Source of the DNA: Burkholderiales bacterium
GTDB taxonomy: Bacteria > Pseudomonadota > Gammaproteobacteria > Burkholderiales > Burkholderiaceae
Length of the DNA stretch: 7,622 bases
Reading direction: 5' to 3'
NCBI GenBank assembly: GCA_903643055.1
Contig: CAHJWV010000628.1
Location: forward strand, 1-7,622
Part shown: positions 1 to 7,622 of the stretch, piece by piece
Position numbering within the stretch: position 1 is the first letter of the stretch
Layout: every line of letters begins with the position of its first letter
Made by a program: the position numbers and the translations under genes
The notes under the pieces: model-generated
Told to the model about the DNA's origin: nothing
Databases searched by the model: none
The model's input: the letters and a program-made list of their open reading frames with translations, nothing else

Positions 1-35
1 CTCTCCTTCGATGAACCCATTCTCCACTCCAGGTA

Positions 36-50
36 GCTCACCAGGTGAGC
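36..50. promoter_or_regulatory. Perfect 7-bp-arm inverted repeat in the leader
   Basis: GCTCACC-A-GGTGAGC is a perfect inverted repeat with one central base. It lies 73 bp upstream of the preferred start of the transporter ATPase gene. It could be the operator of a dimeric repressor, or in RNA a short hairpin (6-bp stem, 3-nt loop). The downstream bases are not a T-run, so an intrinsic terminator for an upstream gene is less likely. The symmetry is seen directly; the regulatory role is inferred. Confidence 0.4.
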
Positions 51-70
51 CTGCTGAAGTTTGTCGCTAA

Positions 71-123
71 TCAAGAAACCCCAAACACCCCCCCACAAAC
101 ATCCAAATAAAAGAAAGCCCAAG
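71..123 (+). promoter_or_regulatory. C-rich, G-poor untranslated leader
   Basis: This stretch sits just upstream of the preferred GTG start of the transporter ATPase gene. Bases 76-101 contain only A and C, including a run of seven C at 88-94. It is markedly less GC-rich than the rest of the window and does not look like coding sequence of this genome. It is best read as an unstructured 5' leader. Such C-rich, G-poor RNA resembles known Rho-loading (rut) sites, which is inference. I found no convincing -35/-10 pair here. Confidence 0.35.
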
Positions 124-1653
124 GTGCTCCGCCTAGAACTCCAAAACCTCAGCAAAACCTACCCATCCGTTAAAGCCAACGACCGCATTTCCCTGCGCGT
201 CAAACCCGGCGAGATCCACGCCATCCTGGGCGAAAACGGTGCTGGCAAATCCACGCTGATGAAGATGATCTACGGCGCCACACTCCCCGACGAAGGCCAG
301 ATCCGCTGGAACGGTGAGCGGGTACAGATCCGCCATCCACAAGAAGCGCGCGCCCTCGGCATCGCGATGGTGTTCCAGCACTTCAGCCTGTTCGACACCC
401 TCACCACCGCCGAGAACGTCTGGCTCGGCCTCGACAAATCACGCTCGCTCCATGAAGTCATCCAGCGCATCGGCAAGGTGTCGAAGGACTACGGCCTCGA
501 CGTCGAGCCGCTGCGCCCGGTGCACACGCTGTCGGTCGGCGAACGCCAGCGGGTCGAGATCGTTCGCGCGTTGATGACAAACCCGAAGCTGCTGATCCTT
601 GATGAGCCGACCTCGGTGCTGACGCCGCAGGCGGTCGACACGCTTTTCGTCACGCTGCGCCAGCTCGCGGCCGAGGGCTGCAGCATCCTCTACATCAGCC
701 ACAAGCTCGACGAGATCCGCGCACTGTGTCACCACTGCACCGTGCTGCGCGCAGGCCGCGTCACCGGCGAGGTCGACCCGACGCAAGAGACCCACGCCAG
801 CCTGTCGCGGTTGATGCTCGGCGCCGAGCCGCCGAAGCTGAAGCCTGCGCAGGCGCGGCCCGGCGCGGTGGTGCTCGAAGTCAGCCAGCTGAGCCTGGCC
901 GCACCCGATCCGTTCGGCATCGCGCTGCATGACATCGGCTTCGAGGTGCGCGCCGGCGAGATCCTCGGCCTGGCTGGCGTGTCAGGCAATGGCCAACAAG
1001 CGCTGATGGCCGCGCTGTCGGGCGAAGACACGCGCGCGCCGCCGGCCAGCATTCGCCTCTTCGGGCAGCCGATCGGCCAGCAACCGCCGCGCCCGCGCCG
1101 CGCCGCGGGGCTGCATTTCGTGCCCGAAGAACGCCTCGGCCGTGGGGCGGTGCCCAGCCTGTCGTTGGCGCATAACACGCTTCTCACGCGCACCGAAGCG
1201 GTTGGCTCGGGCTGGGTGTCCACGCGCCAGGTCGCAGCGCTCGCGCAGCGCCTGATCGAGCGTTTTCAGGTCAAGGCCGGCGGCCCGCACGCGGCGGCGC
1301 GCAGCCTGTCGGGCGGCAACCTGCAGAAATTTCTCGTCGGCCGCGAGATCGATGCGCAGCCGAAGCTGCTGATCGTGTCGCAGCCGACCTGGGGCGTCGA
1401 CGTGGGCGCCGCAGCGCAGATTCGCGCCGAGCTGCTGGCGCTGCGCGATGCGGGCTGCGCGGTGCTGGTCGTCAGCGAAGAACTCGATGAACTGTTTGAG
1501 ATCGCCGACAGGCTGGTCGTGATCGCGAAGGGCCGCGTGTCGCCGAGCGTGCCGACACATGAAGCCACGGTCGAACAGATCGGCGCCTGGATGTCGGGGC
1601 TGTGGGGCGCCACCGAAGCCACCACCGAAGGAGTTCCGCATGCTGAAGCTTGA
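124..1653 (+). CDS. ABC transporter ATPase, two fused domains, purine/nucleoside (BMP-type) uptake
   Basis: This is the cytoplasmic energy-coupling subunit of a sugar-like (RbsA/NupO-type) importer, with two ABC domains in one chain. Numbering runs from a TTG at 61. Domain 1 has Walker A GENGAGKST (57-65), signature LSVGE (157-161), Walker B LLILDEP (177-183) and the H-loop histidine 214. Domain 2 has a degenerate Walker A GVSGNGQ (306-312, no Lys), signature LSGGN (416-420) and a Walker B lacking the acidic pair (IVSQP, 438-442). Degeneracy of domain 2 is usual in this family. The GTG at 124 gives 509 aa, close to the family's usual length, and begins right at the conserved LRLEL strand. The TTG at 61 would add 21 Lys/Pro-rich residues from non-coding-looking DNA. 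An AAAGAAAG stretch lies 6 nt before the GTG, a weak ribosome site. The gene overlaps the next permease by 14 nt, which points to an operon. The family is sure; the start is moderately sure. Confidence 0.93.
   Translation: MLRLELQNLSKTYPSVKANDRISLRVKPGEIHAILGENGAGKSTLMKMIYGATLPDEGQIRWNGERVQIRHPQEARALGIAMVFQHFSLFDTLTTAENVWLGLDKSRSLHEVIQRIGKVSKDYGLDVEPLRPVHTLSVGERQRVEIVRALMTNPKLLILDEPTSVLTPQAVDTLFVTLRQLAAEGCSILYISHKLDEIRALCHHCTVLRAGRVTGEVDPTQETHASLSRLMLGAEPPKLKPAQARPGAVVLEVSQLSLAAPDPFGIALHDIGFEVRAGEILGLAGVSGNGQQALMAALSGEDTRAPPASIRLFGQPIGQQPPRPRRAAGLHFVPEERLGRGAVPSLSLAHNTLLTRTEAVGSGWVSTRQVAALAQRLIERFQVKAGGPHAAARSLSGGNLQKFLVGREIDAQPKLLIVSQPTWGVDVGAAAQIRAELLALRDAGCAVLVVSEELDELFEIADRLVVIAKGRVSPSVPTHEATVEQIGAWMSGLWGATEATTEGVPHAEA
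1627..1633 (+). promoter_or_regulatory. Ribosome binding site fixing the start of permease 1
   Basis: GAAGGAG lies 6 nt before the ATG at 1640, inside the 3' end of the ATPase gene. This strong Shine-Dalgarno match selects ATG 1640 over the in-frame ATG at 1559. The upstream codon would add 27 residues (Pro/Arg/Cys-rich) that merely read the ATPase gene in another frame. Confidence 0.8.
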
Positions 1654-2749
1654 GCTTCGCCCCGAGCCGAGCCGCGCGATGTCGGTCGCGTCGCCGCTGC
1701 TGGCGCTGGCCTTCACCGTCGTGATCGGCGTGGCGCTGTTCATGCTGCTGGGCAAAGACCCGTTGCGCGGTCTGCAGGTGTTCTTCATCGAGCCGGTGAA
1801 GAGCGGCTATGCGCTGTCGGAGCTGGCGATCAAGGCCACGCCGCTGTTGCTGATCGCGCTCGGCCTCGCGGTGTGCTTTCGCTCGAACGTCTGGAACATC
1901 GGCGCCGAGGGTCAGTTCATCCTCGGCGCTGTCGCGGCCGGCGGCGTGGCGATGCACGCCGGCCCCGCCACCAGCCACTGGATCGTGCTGCCGATCCTGC
2001 TGGCCGGCGTTGCGGGCGGCATGCTGTGGGCGGCGATCGTTGCGTGGCTGCGCGACCAATTCAACGCAAGCGAAATCCTGGTCAGCCTGATGCTGGTCTA
2101 CGTCGCCGACATGGTGCTGAGCTACCTCGTCTACGGCCCCTGGAAAGACCCGGCCGGCTACAACTTCCCGCAGACGATCAGCTTCGCTGAGGCCACCAAG
2201 ATCCCGCGCCTGTTCAGCGGCTTTCGCGCCCACATCGGCCTGGTGATCGCCCTGGCTTTGGCCGCCGCCGCCTGGCTGTTCCTCTTCCGCAGCTACGCCG
2301 GGTTCCAGTTGCAGGTCGGCGGGCTGGCACCGGCCGCGGCGCGCTATGCCGGCTTCTCATCGCGCAAGGCACTCTGGACGGCGTTGCTCGGCTCAGGCGG
2401 CATGGCCGGCCTGGCGGGGGCACTCGAGGTCGCCGGGCCACTCGGCCAGCTGACCCCGCATGTGCCCGCTGGCTATGGCTTCGCGGCGATCATCGTCGCC
2501 TTCGTCGGCCGGCTGCACCCGCTGGGCATCGTGTTCTCGGCCATCCTGATGAGCATGTTCTACATCGGCGGCGAACTCGCGCAATCGCGGCTGGGCCTGC
2601 CCAAATCCTTGACCGGCGTCTTCCAGGGCCTGCTGCTGTTCACGCTGCTGGCCTGCGACACGCTGATCCACTACCGCCTCGTCTGGAAGGCCGCCCGGCC
2701 CGCCGCCGCCCCGGCCTCCGCCACCCCATCCACCCCCGGAGGCGCCTGA
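1640..2749 (+). CDS. ABC transporter permease 1, BPD_transp_2 family (purine/nucleoside uptake)
   Basis: This is an inner-membrane channel subunit, 369 aa, of the NupP/YufP type. After a short cytoplasmic head there are about nine or ten hydrophobic segments, including roughly 18-37, 64-81, 92-108, 115-137, 145-166, 198-216, 245-265, 278-312 and 324-340. Family hallmarks are NIGAEGQFILGA (86-97), the ATPase-contact stretch GFSSRKALWTALLGSGG (238-254) and GYGFAAIIVAFVGRLHPLG (278-296). The C-terminal tail from about 353 is Ala/Pro-rich and probably disordered. The start is set by the ribosome site at 1627-1633. The gene overlaps the ATPase gene by 14 nt and the next permease by 1 nt, so all three are probably translated together. 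Substrate is inferred from the neighbouring BMP lipoprotein and deaminase; the sequence alone fits any sugar- or nucleoside-type importer of this family. Confidence 0.92.
   Translation: MLKLELRPEPSRAMSVASPLLALAFTVVIGVALFMLLGKDPLRGLQVFFIEPVKSGYALSELAIKATPLLLIALGLAVCFRSNVWNIGAEGQFILGAVAAGGVAMHAGPATSHWIVLPILLAGVAGGMLWAAIVAWLRDQFNASEILVSLMLVYVADMVLSYLVYGPWKDPAGYNFPQTISFAEATKIPRLFSGFRAHIGLVIALALAAAAWLFLFRSYAGFQLQVGGLAPAAARYAGFSSRKALWTALLGSGGMAGLAGALEVAGPLGQLTPHVPAGYGFAAIIVAFVGRLHPLGIVFSAILMSMFYIGGELAQSRLGLPKSLTGVFQGLLLFTLLACDTLIHYRLVWKAARPAAAPASATPSTPGGA
2738..2742 (+). promoter_or_regulatory. Ribosome binding site for permease 2 at a TGATG junction
   Basis: GGAGG lies 6 nt before the ATG at 2749, within the last codons of permease 1. 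The stop and start codons share a base (TGATG), a classic arrangement for termination-reinitiation coupling that keeps the two permease subunits in balance. Confidence 0.75.
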
Positions 2750-3669
2750 TGGACGCATTCGCCCTGCTGCTCGCCTCGACGCTCAATGCCGGCACCGTGC
2801 TCGCGTTCGCCGCGCTTGGCCTGTTGATCAACGAGCGCGCCGGCATCGTCAACCTCGGTGCCGAAGGCATGATGCTGGTGGCCGCCATCGCCGGCTTTGC
2901 GAGTGCCGTGCACAGCGGCAGCGACTGGGTGGGTCTCGCGGCCGGCGCCGGCGCAGGCGCTTTGCTCGCGGCGCTGTTCGGGCTGCTGGTGATCTGGCTC
3001 AACACCAACCCATACGCGACCGGCCTGGCGCTCAGCCTCTTCGGCAGCGGCTTCTCGGCCTTCGTCGGCATCCGCTACACACAGGAGAAACTGCCCGAGC
3101 GCGCGCAGTTCCATGTGCCCGGGCTGGCCGATCTGCCGTTCGTCGGCCCGGCCTTGTTTCGCCAGCACCCGATGGTCTATGCAGCGATCGCGCTGAGCTT
3201 GGCGCTGGGCTGGTTCCTCTATCGCTCGCGCGCCGGGCTGGTGCTGCGCGCGGTCGGCGAATCACCGGAATCCGCGCATGCGCTCGGTTATCCGGTGCGC
3301 CGCATCCGGCTGGCAGCAGTCGTGGCCGGCGGCGCGCTGTGCGGCCTCTCCGGTGCTTACATTTCGGTGATTTACACGCCGCTGTGGGTCGAGGGCATGG
3401 TGGCCGGCAAGGGCTGGATCGCGCTCGCGCTGACGACCTTCGCGACCTGGCGGCCGGCACGCGTGTTGCTCGGGGCTTATCTGTTCGGTGGCGTCACGAT
3501 GCTGCAATTCCATTTGCAAGGCGAAGGCGTCGAGATCTCGAGCCAGCTGCTGACGATGCTGCCTTACCTCGCCACCATCGTCGTGCTGGTGCTGATCTCG
3601 CGCAACGCGGCGTGGATCCGCGTCAACATGCCGGCCTCGCTGGGCAAACCGTTCTTCCCCGGCAACTGA
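2749..3669 (+). CDS. ABC transporter permease 2, BPD_transp_2 family (purine/nucleoside uptake)
   Basis: This is the second inner-membrane subunit, 306 aa, of the NupQ/YufQ type. Paired with permease 1 it forms the translocation pore. Near the N-terminus is the conserved NERAGIVNLGAEGMMLVAA (28-46), the paralogous counterpart of NIGAEGQ in permease 1. The cytoplasmic loop ESPESAHALGYPVRRIRLAA (171-190) fits the ATPase-docking region, and GKGWIALALTTFATWRP (220-236) is another family block. Hydrophobic segments lie at roughly 8-26, 38-54, 62-84, 90-107, 142-157, 187-207, 220-232, 237-250 and 268-284. Its length is normal for the shorter of the two permeases. Two permeases that both carry an NxGAEG motif plus a double ATPase is the normal composition for a BMP-type importer. 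Substrate is inferred from context. Confidence 0.92.
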   Translation: MDAFALLLASTLNAGTVLAFAALGLLINERAGIVNLGAEGMMLVAAIAGFASAVHSGSDWVGLAAGAGAGALLAALFGLLVIWLNTNPYATGLALSLFGSGFSAFVGIRYTQEKLPERAQFHVPGLADLPFVGPALFRQHPMVYAAIALSLALGWFLYRSRAGLVLRAVGESPESAHALGYPVRRIRLAAVVAGGALCGLSGAYISVIYTPLWVEGMVAGKGWIALALTTFATWRPARVLLGAYLFGGVTMLQFHLQGEGVEISSQLLTMLPYLATIVVLVLISRNAAWIRVNMPASLGKPFFPGN

Positions 3670-3683
3670 TGCGGCCCGGGCCT

Positions 3684-3720
3684 GGCCGGCGCTGTTTGAG
3701 TTTGATAATCGAAGGCCGGC
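3684..3720. repeat. Paired GGCCGGC elements in the permease 2/binding-protein gap
   Basis: GGCCGGC occurs at 3684-3690 and again at 3714-3720, exactly 30 bp apart. The GCCGGC cores are self-complementary, so the pair is both a direct repeat and a potential 6-bp stem with a 24-nt, AT-richer loop. The loop includes GATAAT. It could be a weak intercistronic hairpin or paired protein sites. GCCGGC is common by chance in such GC-rich DNA, so confidence is low. Confidence 0.25.
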
Positions 3721-3764
3721 ATCCGCGTGCCTTCGTCGAATCCCGACTTTCATCTGGAGACCCC

Positions 3765-6094
<2,330 letters not shown>

Positions 6095-6134
6095 AAGAAT
6101 CGCAGTTCGATGAACGCCTGAACGAAATCGCGCA

Positions 6135-6149
6135 CGCCTGCATCAGGCG
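6135..6149. terminator. Candidate bidirectional hairpin between convergent genes
   Basis: CGCCTG-CAT-CAGGCG is a perfect 6-bp stem with a 3-nt loop. It lies in the 85-nt gap where the deaminase and amino-acid permease genes meet tail to tail. On the - strand it is followed by mildly T-rich sequence (ATTTCGTT); on the + strand there is no T-run. Position favours a shared terminator, but the weak tails make this tentative. Confidence 0.4.
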
Positions 6150-6179
6150 AGGAGCCGAGCGCGCGACGCGTGTGAAGCT

Positions 6180-6839
6180 TCAGCGCAGGTGCGCGCGGTT
6201 CAGCCGGCGCTCGAGCAGCTTTTGCAAGCGCTCGAAGAACAGGCTCATCAGCCAATACAGCGCGGCAGCGGCGAGGTACAAAGGCAGCGGCCGAAAGGTG
6301 GTGGCGATCAGCTCCTTGGTGGCCAGCATTAGCTCGGTGACGGTGATCACCGACACCAGCGAGGTGTCTTTGATCAGGCTGATCAGCGTATTGCTCATGC
6401 CCGGCACGGCGATGCGCAAGGCCTGCGGCATCGCGATGTAGCGCAGCGTCTGCCCATAGGTCAGCCCCAGGCTGGAGCCGGCCGCCCATTGGTTGCGGGA
6501 CACGCCGGCCAGCGCGCCGCGCAGCGTCTCGGACAGATAAGCCGAGGCGTTCAAGCTCAGTGCCAGGCTGCCGGCCACGACCGGCGAGAACTCGATGCCG
6601 ATGGTCGGCAAGCCGTAGTAGATGACGAACACCTGCACCAAGAGCGGCGTGCCGCGGAACAGGCTGACATAGACGCCTGCCAGCGTGGGCAACACCCGCA
6701 CCGGCAGCACGCGAGCCACCGCCAGCGGAAAGCCCAGCAGCGTGCCCCCCACCATCGCCGAGACGGCGAACAGCAGGGTGTAGCCGCAGCCCTTCAACAA
6801 AATCGGAAGGGCTTCGCGGAGGAGTTCAAACAGATCCAT
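6180..6839 (-). CDS. Amino acid ABC transporter permease, HisM/TcyL (YecS)-like, probably cystine-type
   Basis: An inner-membrane permease of the polar amino acid family, 219 aa, the usual length. It has an N-terminal amphipathic start, then hydrophobic segments at about 18-42, 56-80, 86-101, 150-166 and 184-203. Conserved features are FRGTPLLVQVFVIYYGLP (61-78), the subunit-coupling loop running from SETLRGAL through QWAAGSSLGLT to MPQALR (103-142), and SLIKDTSL (154-161). The overall pattern resembles E. coli YecS (TcyL), the L-cystine permease, more than the glutamate or histidine permeases; this rests on memory of those sequences. ATG 6839 is the only normal start, because a stop lies eight codons upstream. 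No good Shine-Dalgarno is visible, so expression may be weak or coupled. It lies downstream of the binding-protein gene on the same strand. No ATPase gene follows; the convergent deaminase does. Confidence 0.92.
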   Translation of the reverse strand: MDLFELLREALPILLKGCGYTLLFAVSAMVGGTLLGFPLAVARVLPVRVLPTLAGVYVSLFRGTPLLVQVFVIYYGLPTIGIEFSPVVAGSLALSLNASAYLSETLRGALAGVSRNQWAAGSSLGLTYGQTLRYIAMPQALRIAVPGMSNTLISLIKDTSLVSVITVTELMLATKELIATTFRPLPLYLAAAALYWLMSLFFERLQKLLERRLNRAHLR

Positions 6840-6902
6840 GGCGCAATGAGAGAGGGGAATTCAAAAGACAGACACGCACGGAGCGTGGCCGTTGTGGTTC
6901 AA

Positions 6903-6946
6903 CGCCGGCGCAGGCGGGCGATGGAGAAAGCCCGCCAGCGCCGGCG
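6903..6946 (-). other. Long intercistronic inverted repeat (17-bp arms)
   Basis: Arms 6903-6919 and 6930-6946 are complementary over 17 positions with a single mismatch, closing a 10-nt loop. This is by far the strongest hairpin in the window. In the direction of transcription it follows the binding-protein stop codon and precedes the permease start. No T-run follows it, so a full terminator is unlikely. Such hairpins between binding-protein and permease genes are known (the malE-malF REP case) to stabilise the upstream message and lower downstream expression. That role here is inference. Confidence 0.7.
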
Positions 6947-6965
6947 AAAACGCTCAGCGGAACAC

Positions 6966-7622
6966 TCAGCGTTCAGCGGGTGCCTTGCTGACATCCACGC
7001 CAAACCACTTCAGCGAAATCGCCTTGAAGCTGCCGTCCTTGAACGACTCATCGAGCGCCTTGTTGAGCGCCGCCTTGAATTGCGGGTTGCCCTTCACGAG
7101 CGGAATGCCCGACTTTTCGACCTCGCCCACCGGTGAGCCCGGCTTGATCGGCAGCGCCGAATTCTTGACAAGGTAAGACACCATCAGGCTGTCGTTCAGC
7201 GCGGCATCGACCCGGTTCGACACCAGGTCTTGCAGGTATTCGGGTGCGCCGGGATAACTGCGCACGTCGATGCCGGCAATGGCCTTCGCCTTCTGTTCGA
7301 AATTGGACCCCTGGCCGACGCCCAGCTTCAAGCCCTTCAGGTCATCGAGCGACTTGAAACCACGGCTTTCGTTCTTGCGCACGATCAGCTGCGGGGCAGA
7401 GATGGTGTACGGCTCGGTGAAGTCGAAGGCTTCCTTGCGTTTGTCGGTGATGCCGACCTGGTTGACGATCACGTCGTACTTGCCGGCCGACAGCCCCGCG
7501 AGAATGCCGCTCCATTCGGTGGTCGTGAACTCGACCTTGACGCCGAGCTTGGTCGCCAGCAGCTTGGCCACGTCGACATCGAAGCCCGCCAGCTCGCCCT
7601 TTTCTTTGTAGTTGAACGGCGG
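6966..7622 (-). CDS. Amino acid ABC transporter substrate-binding protein, TcyJ/FliY-like (5' end outside window)
   Basis: A periplasmic type 3 solute-binding protein (SBP_bac_3), with 218 residues visible. The signal peptide and first beta strand lie beyond the window edge, so about 45-60 residues are probably missing. The visible part begins PPFNYKEKGELAGFDVDVA, the family's N-lobe ligand loop. It continues with DVIVNQVGITDKRKEAFDF (50-68), PYTISAPQLIVRK (71-83), VGQGSNFEQ (102-110) and VDAALNDSLM (138-147), and ends near KWFGVDVSK (205-213). Arg82 and Asp144 lie where the family grips the ligand's alpha-carboxylate and alpha-amino groups. NQVGITDKRK and YTIS-type blocks are close to E. coli FliY (TcyJ), supporting a cystine-like ligand. 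A GTG at 7571 is internal and not the start, because the reading frame and homology run on to the window edge. It is followed by the permease gene after 126 nt that contain a long hairpin. Confidence 0.92.
   Translation of the reverse strand, partial: PPFNYKEKGELAGFDVDVAKLLATKLGVKVEFTTTEWSGILAGLSAGKYDVIVNQVGITDKRKEAFDFTEPYTISAPQLIVRKNESRGFKSLDDLKGLKLGVGQGSNFEQKAKAIAGIDVRSYPGAPEYLQDLVSNRVDAALNDSLMVSYLVKNSALPIKPGSPVGEVEKSGIPLVKGNPQFKAALNKALDESFKDGSFKAISLKWFGVDVSKAPAER

Noticed and set aside
61..123. TTG start at 61 for the ATPase gene
   Set aside because: The 21 extra residues come from low-GC, non-coding-looking DNA and the ribosome site is poor. GTG 124 begins at the conserved domain edge. 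It is not fully excluded.
982..2233. Two overlapping long - strand reading frames (982-1788 and 1472-2233)
   Set aside because: They are antisense to the ATPase and permease 1, with no family motifs and high Arg/Gln/His content.
3704..3709. GATAAT as a -10 promoter box before the binding-protein gene
   Set aside because: No acceptable -35 hexamer lies 16-18 bp upstream (CCTGGC is found there), so a promoter is not supported.
3339..3764. Upstream start that would lengthen the BMP protein by 142 residues
   Set aside because: The extension overlaps permease 2 in another frame and would bury the lipoprotein signal, which sits at the N-terminus when ATG 3765 is used.
6873..6887. Second small hairpin CACGC/GCGTG in the binding-protein/permease gap
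   Set aside because: The stem is only 5 bp with a 5-nt loop, weak beside the 17-bp-arm repeat and expected by chance in GC-rich DNA.
6954..6978. Three TCAGCG copies around the binding-protein stop codon
   Set aside because: The copies are short, irregularly spaced (12 and 7 nt) and one spans the coding end; this is probably chance.
6489..7136. 215-codon + strand reading frame
   Set aside because: It is opposite the amino-acid permease and binding-protein genes, both of which have strong family motifs. Its sequence is Gln/Arg/His-rich shadow translation.

Overview
The window is high-GC DNA (strong G/C preference at third codon positions) with tightly packed genes on both strands. Protein style and codon use suggest a Proteobacterium, most plausibly a betaproteobacterium of the Burkholderiales. 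That placement is inference from family resemblance, since no rRNA or other marker gene is present.

Layout. Bases 1-123 are a leader region with lower GC, a perfect operator- or hairpin-like inverted repeat (36-50) and a C-rich, G-poor tract. Bases 124-6094 on the + strand hold five genes in a likely operon. They encode a double-domain ABC ATPase, two BPD_transp_2 permeases, a BMP-family (COG1744-type) lipoprotein binding protein, and an amidohydrolase of the adenosine/adenine deaminase family. The first three genes overlap (14 nt, then 1 nt) and are probably translationally coupled. The binding-protein and deaminase genes follow after gaps of 95 and 107 nt, and the second gap holds a strong imperfect hairpin. 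Bases 6180-7622 on the - strand run convergently. They hold an amino-acid ABC permease and, upstream of it, the 3' part of its periplasmic binding protein, cut by the window edge. Both resemble the E. coli cystine system (TcyL/YecS and TcyJ/FliY). A 17-bp-arm inverted repeat lies between these two genes.

How the genes work together. The + strand genes form a purine uptake and first-step salvage unit. The lipoprotein captures a purine nucleoside or base, the two permeases and fused ATPase import it, and the deaminase acts on it. Sequence motifs place the deaminase with the adenine deaminases (P. aeruginosa PA0148-like, adenine to hypoxanthine) rather than with true adenosine deaminases. This matters for predicting what the transporter carries. 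The - strand pair is an unrelated polar amino acid (probably cystine or similar) importer, and its ATPase is not in the window.

No mobile element, CRISPR array, tRNA or rRNA was seen. I do not see a wholly new system. The points most worth a second look are the adenine-versus-adenosine assignment, the three intercistronic or leader structures, and the unusual leader composition.
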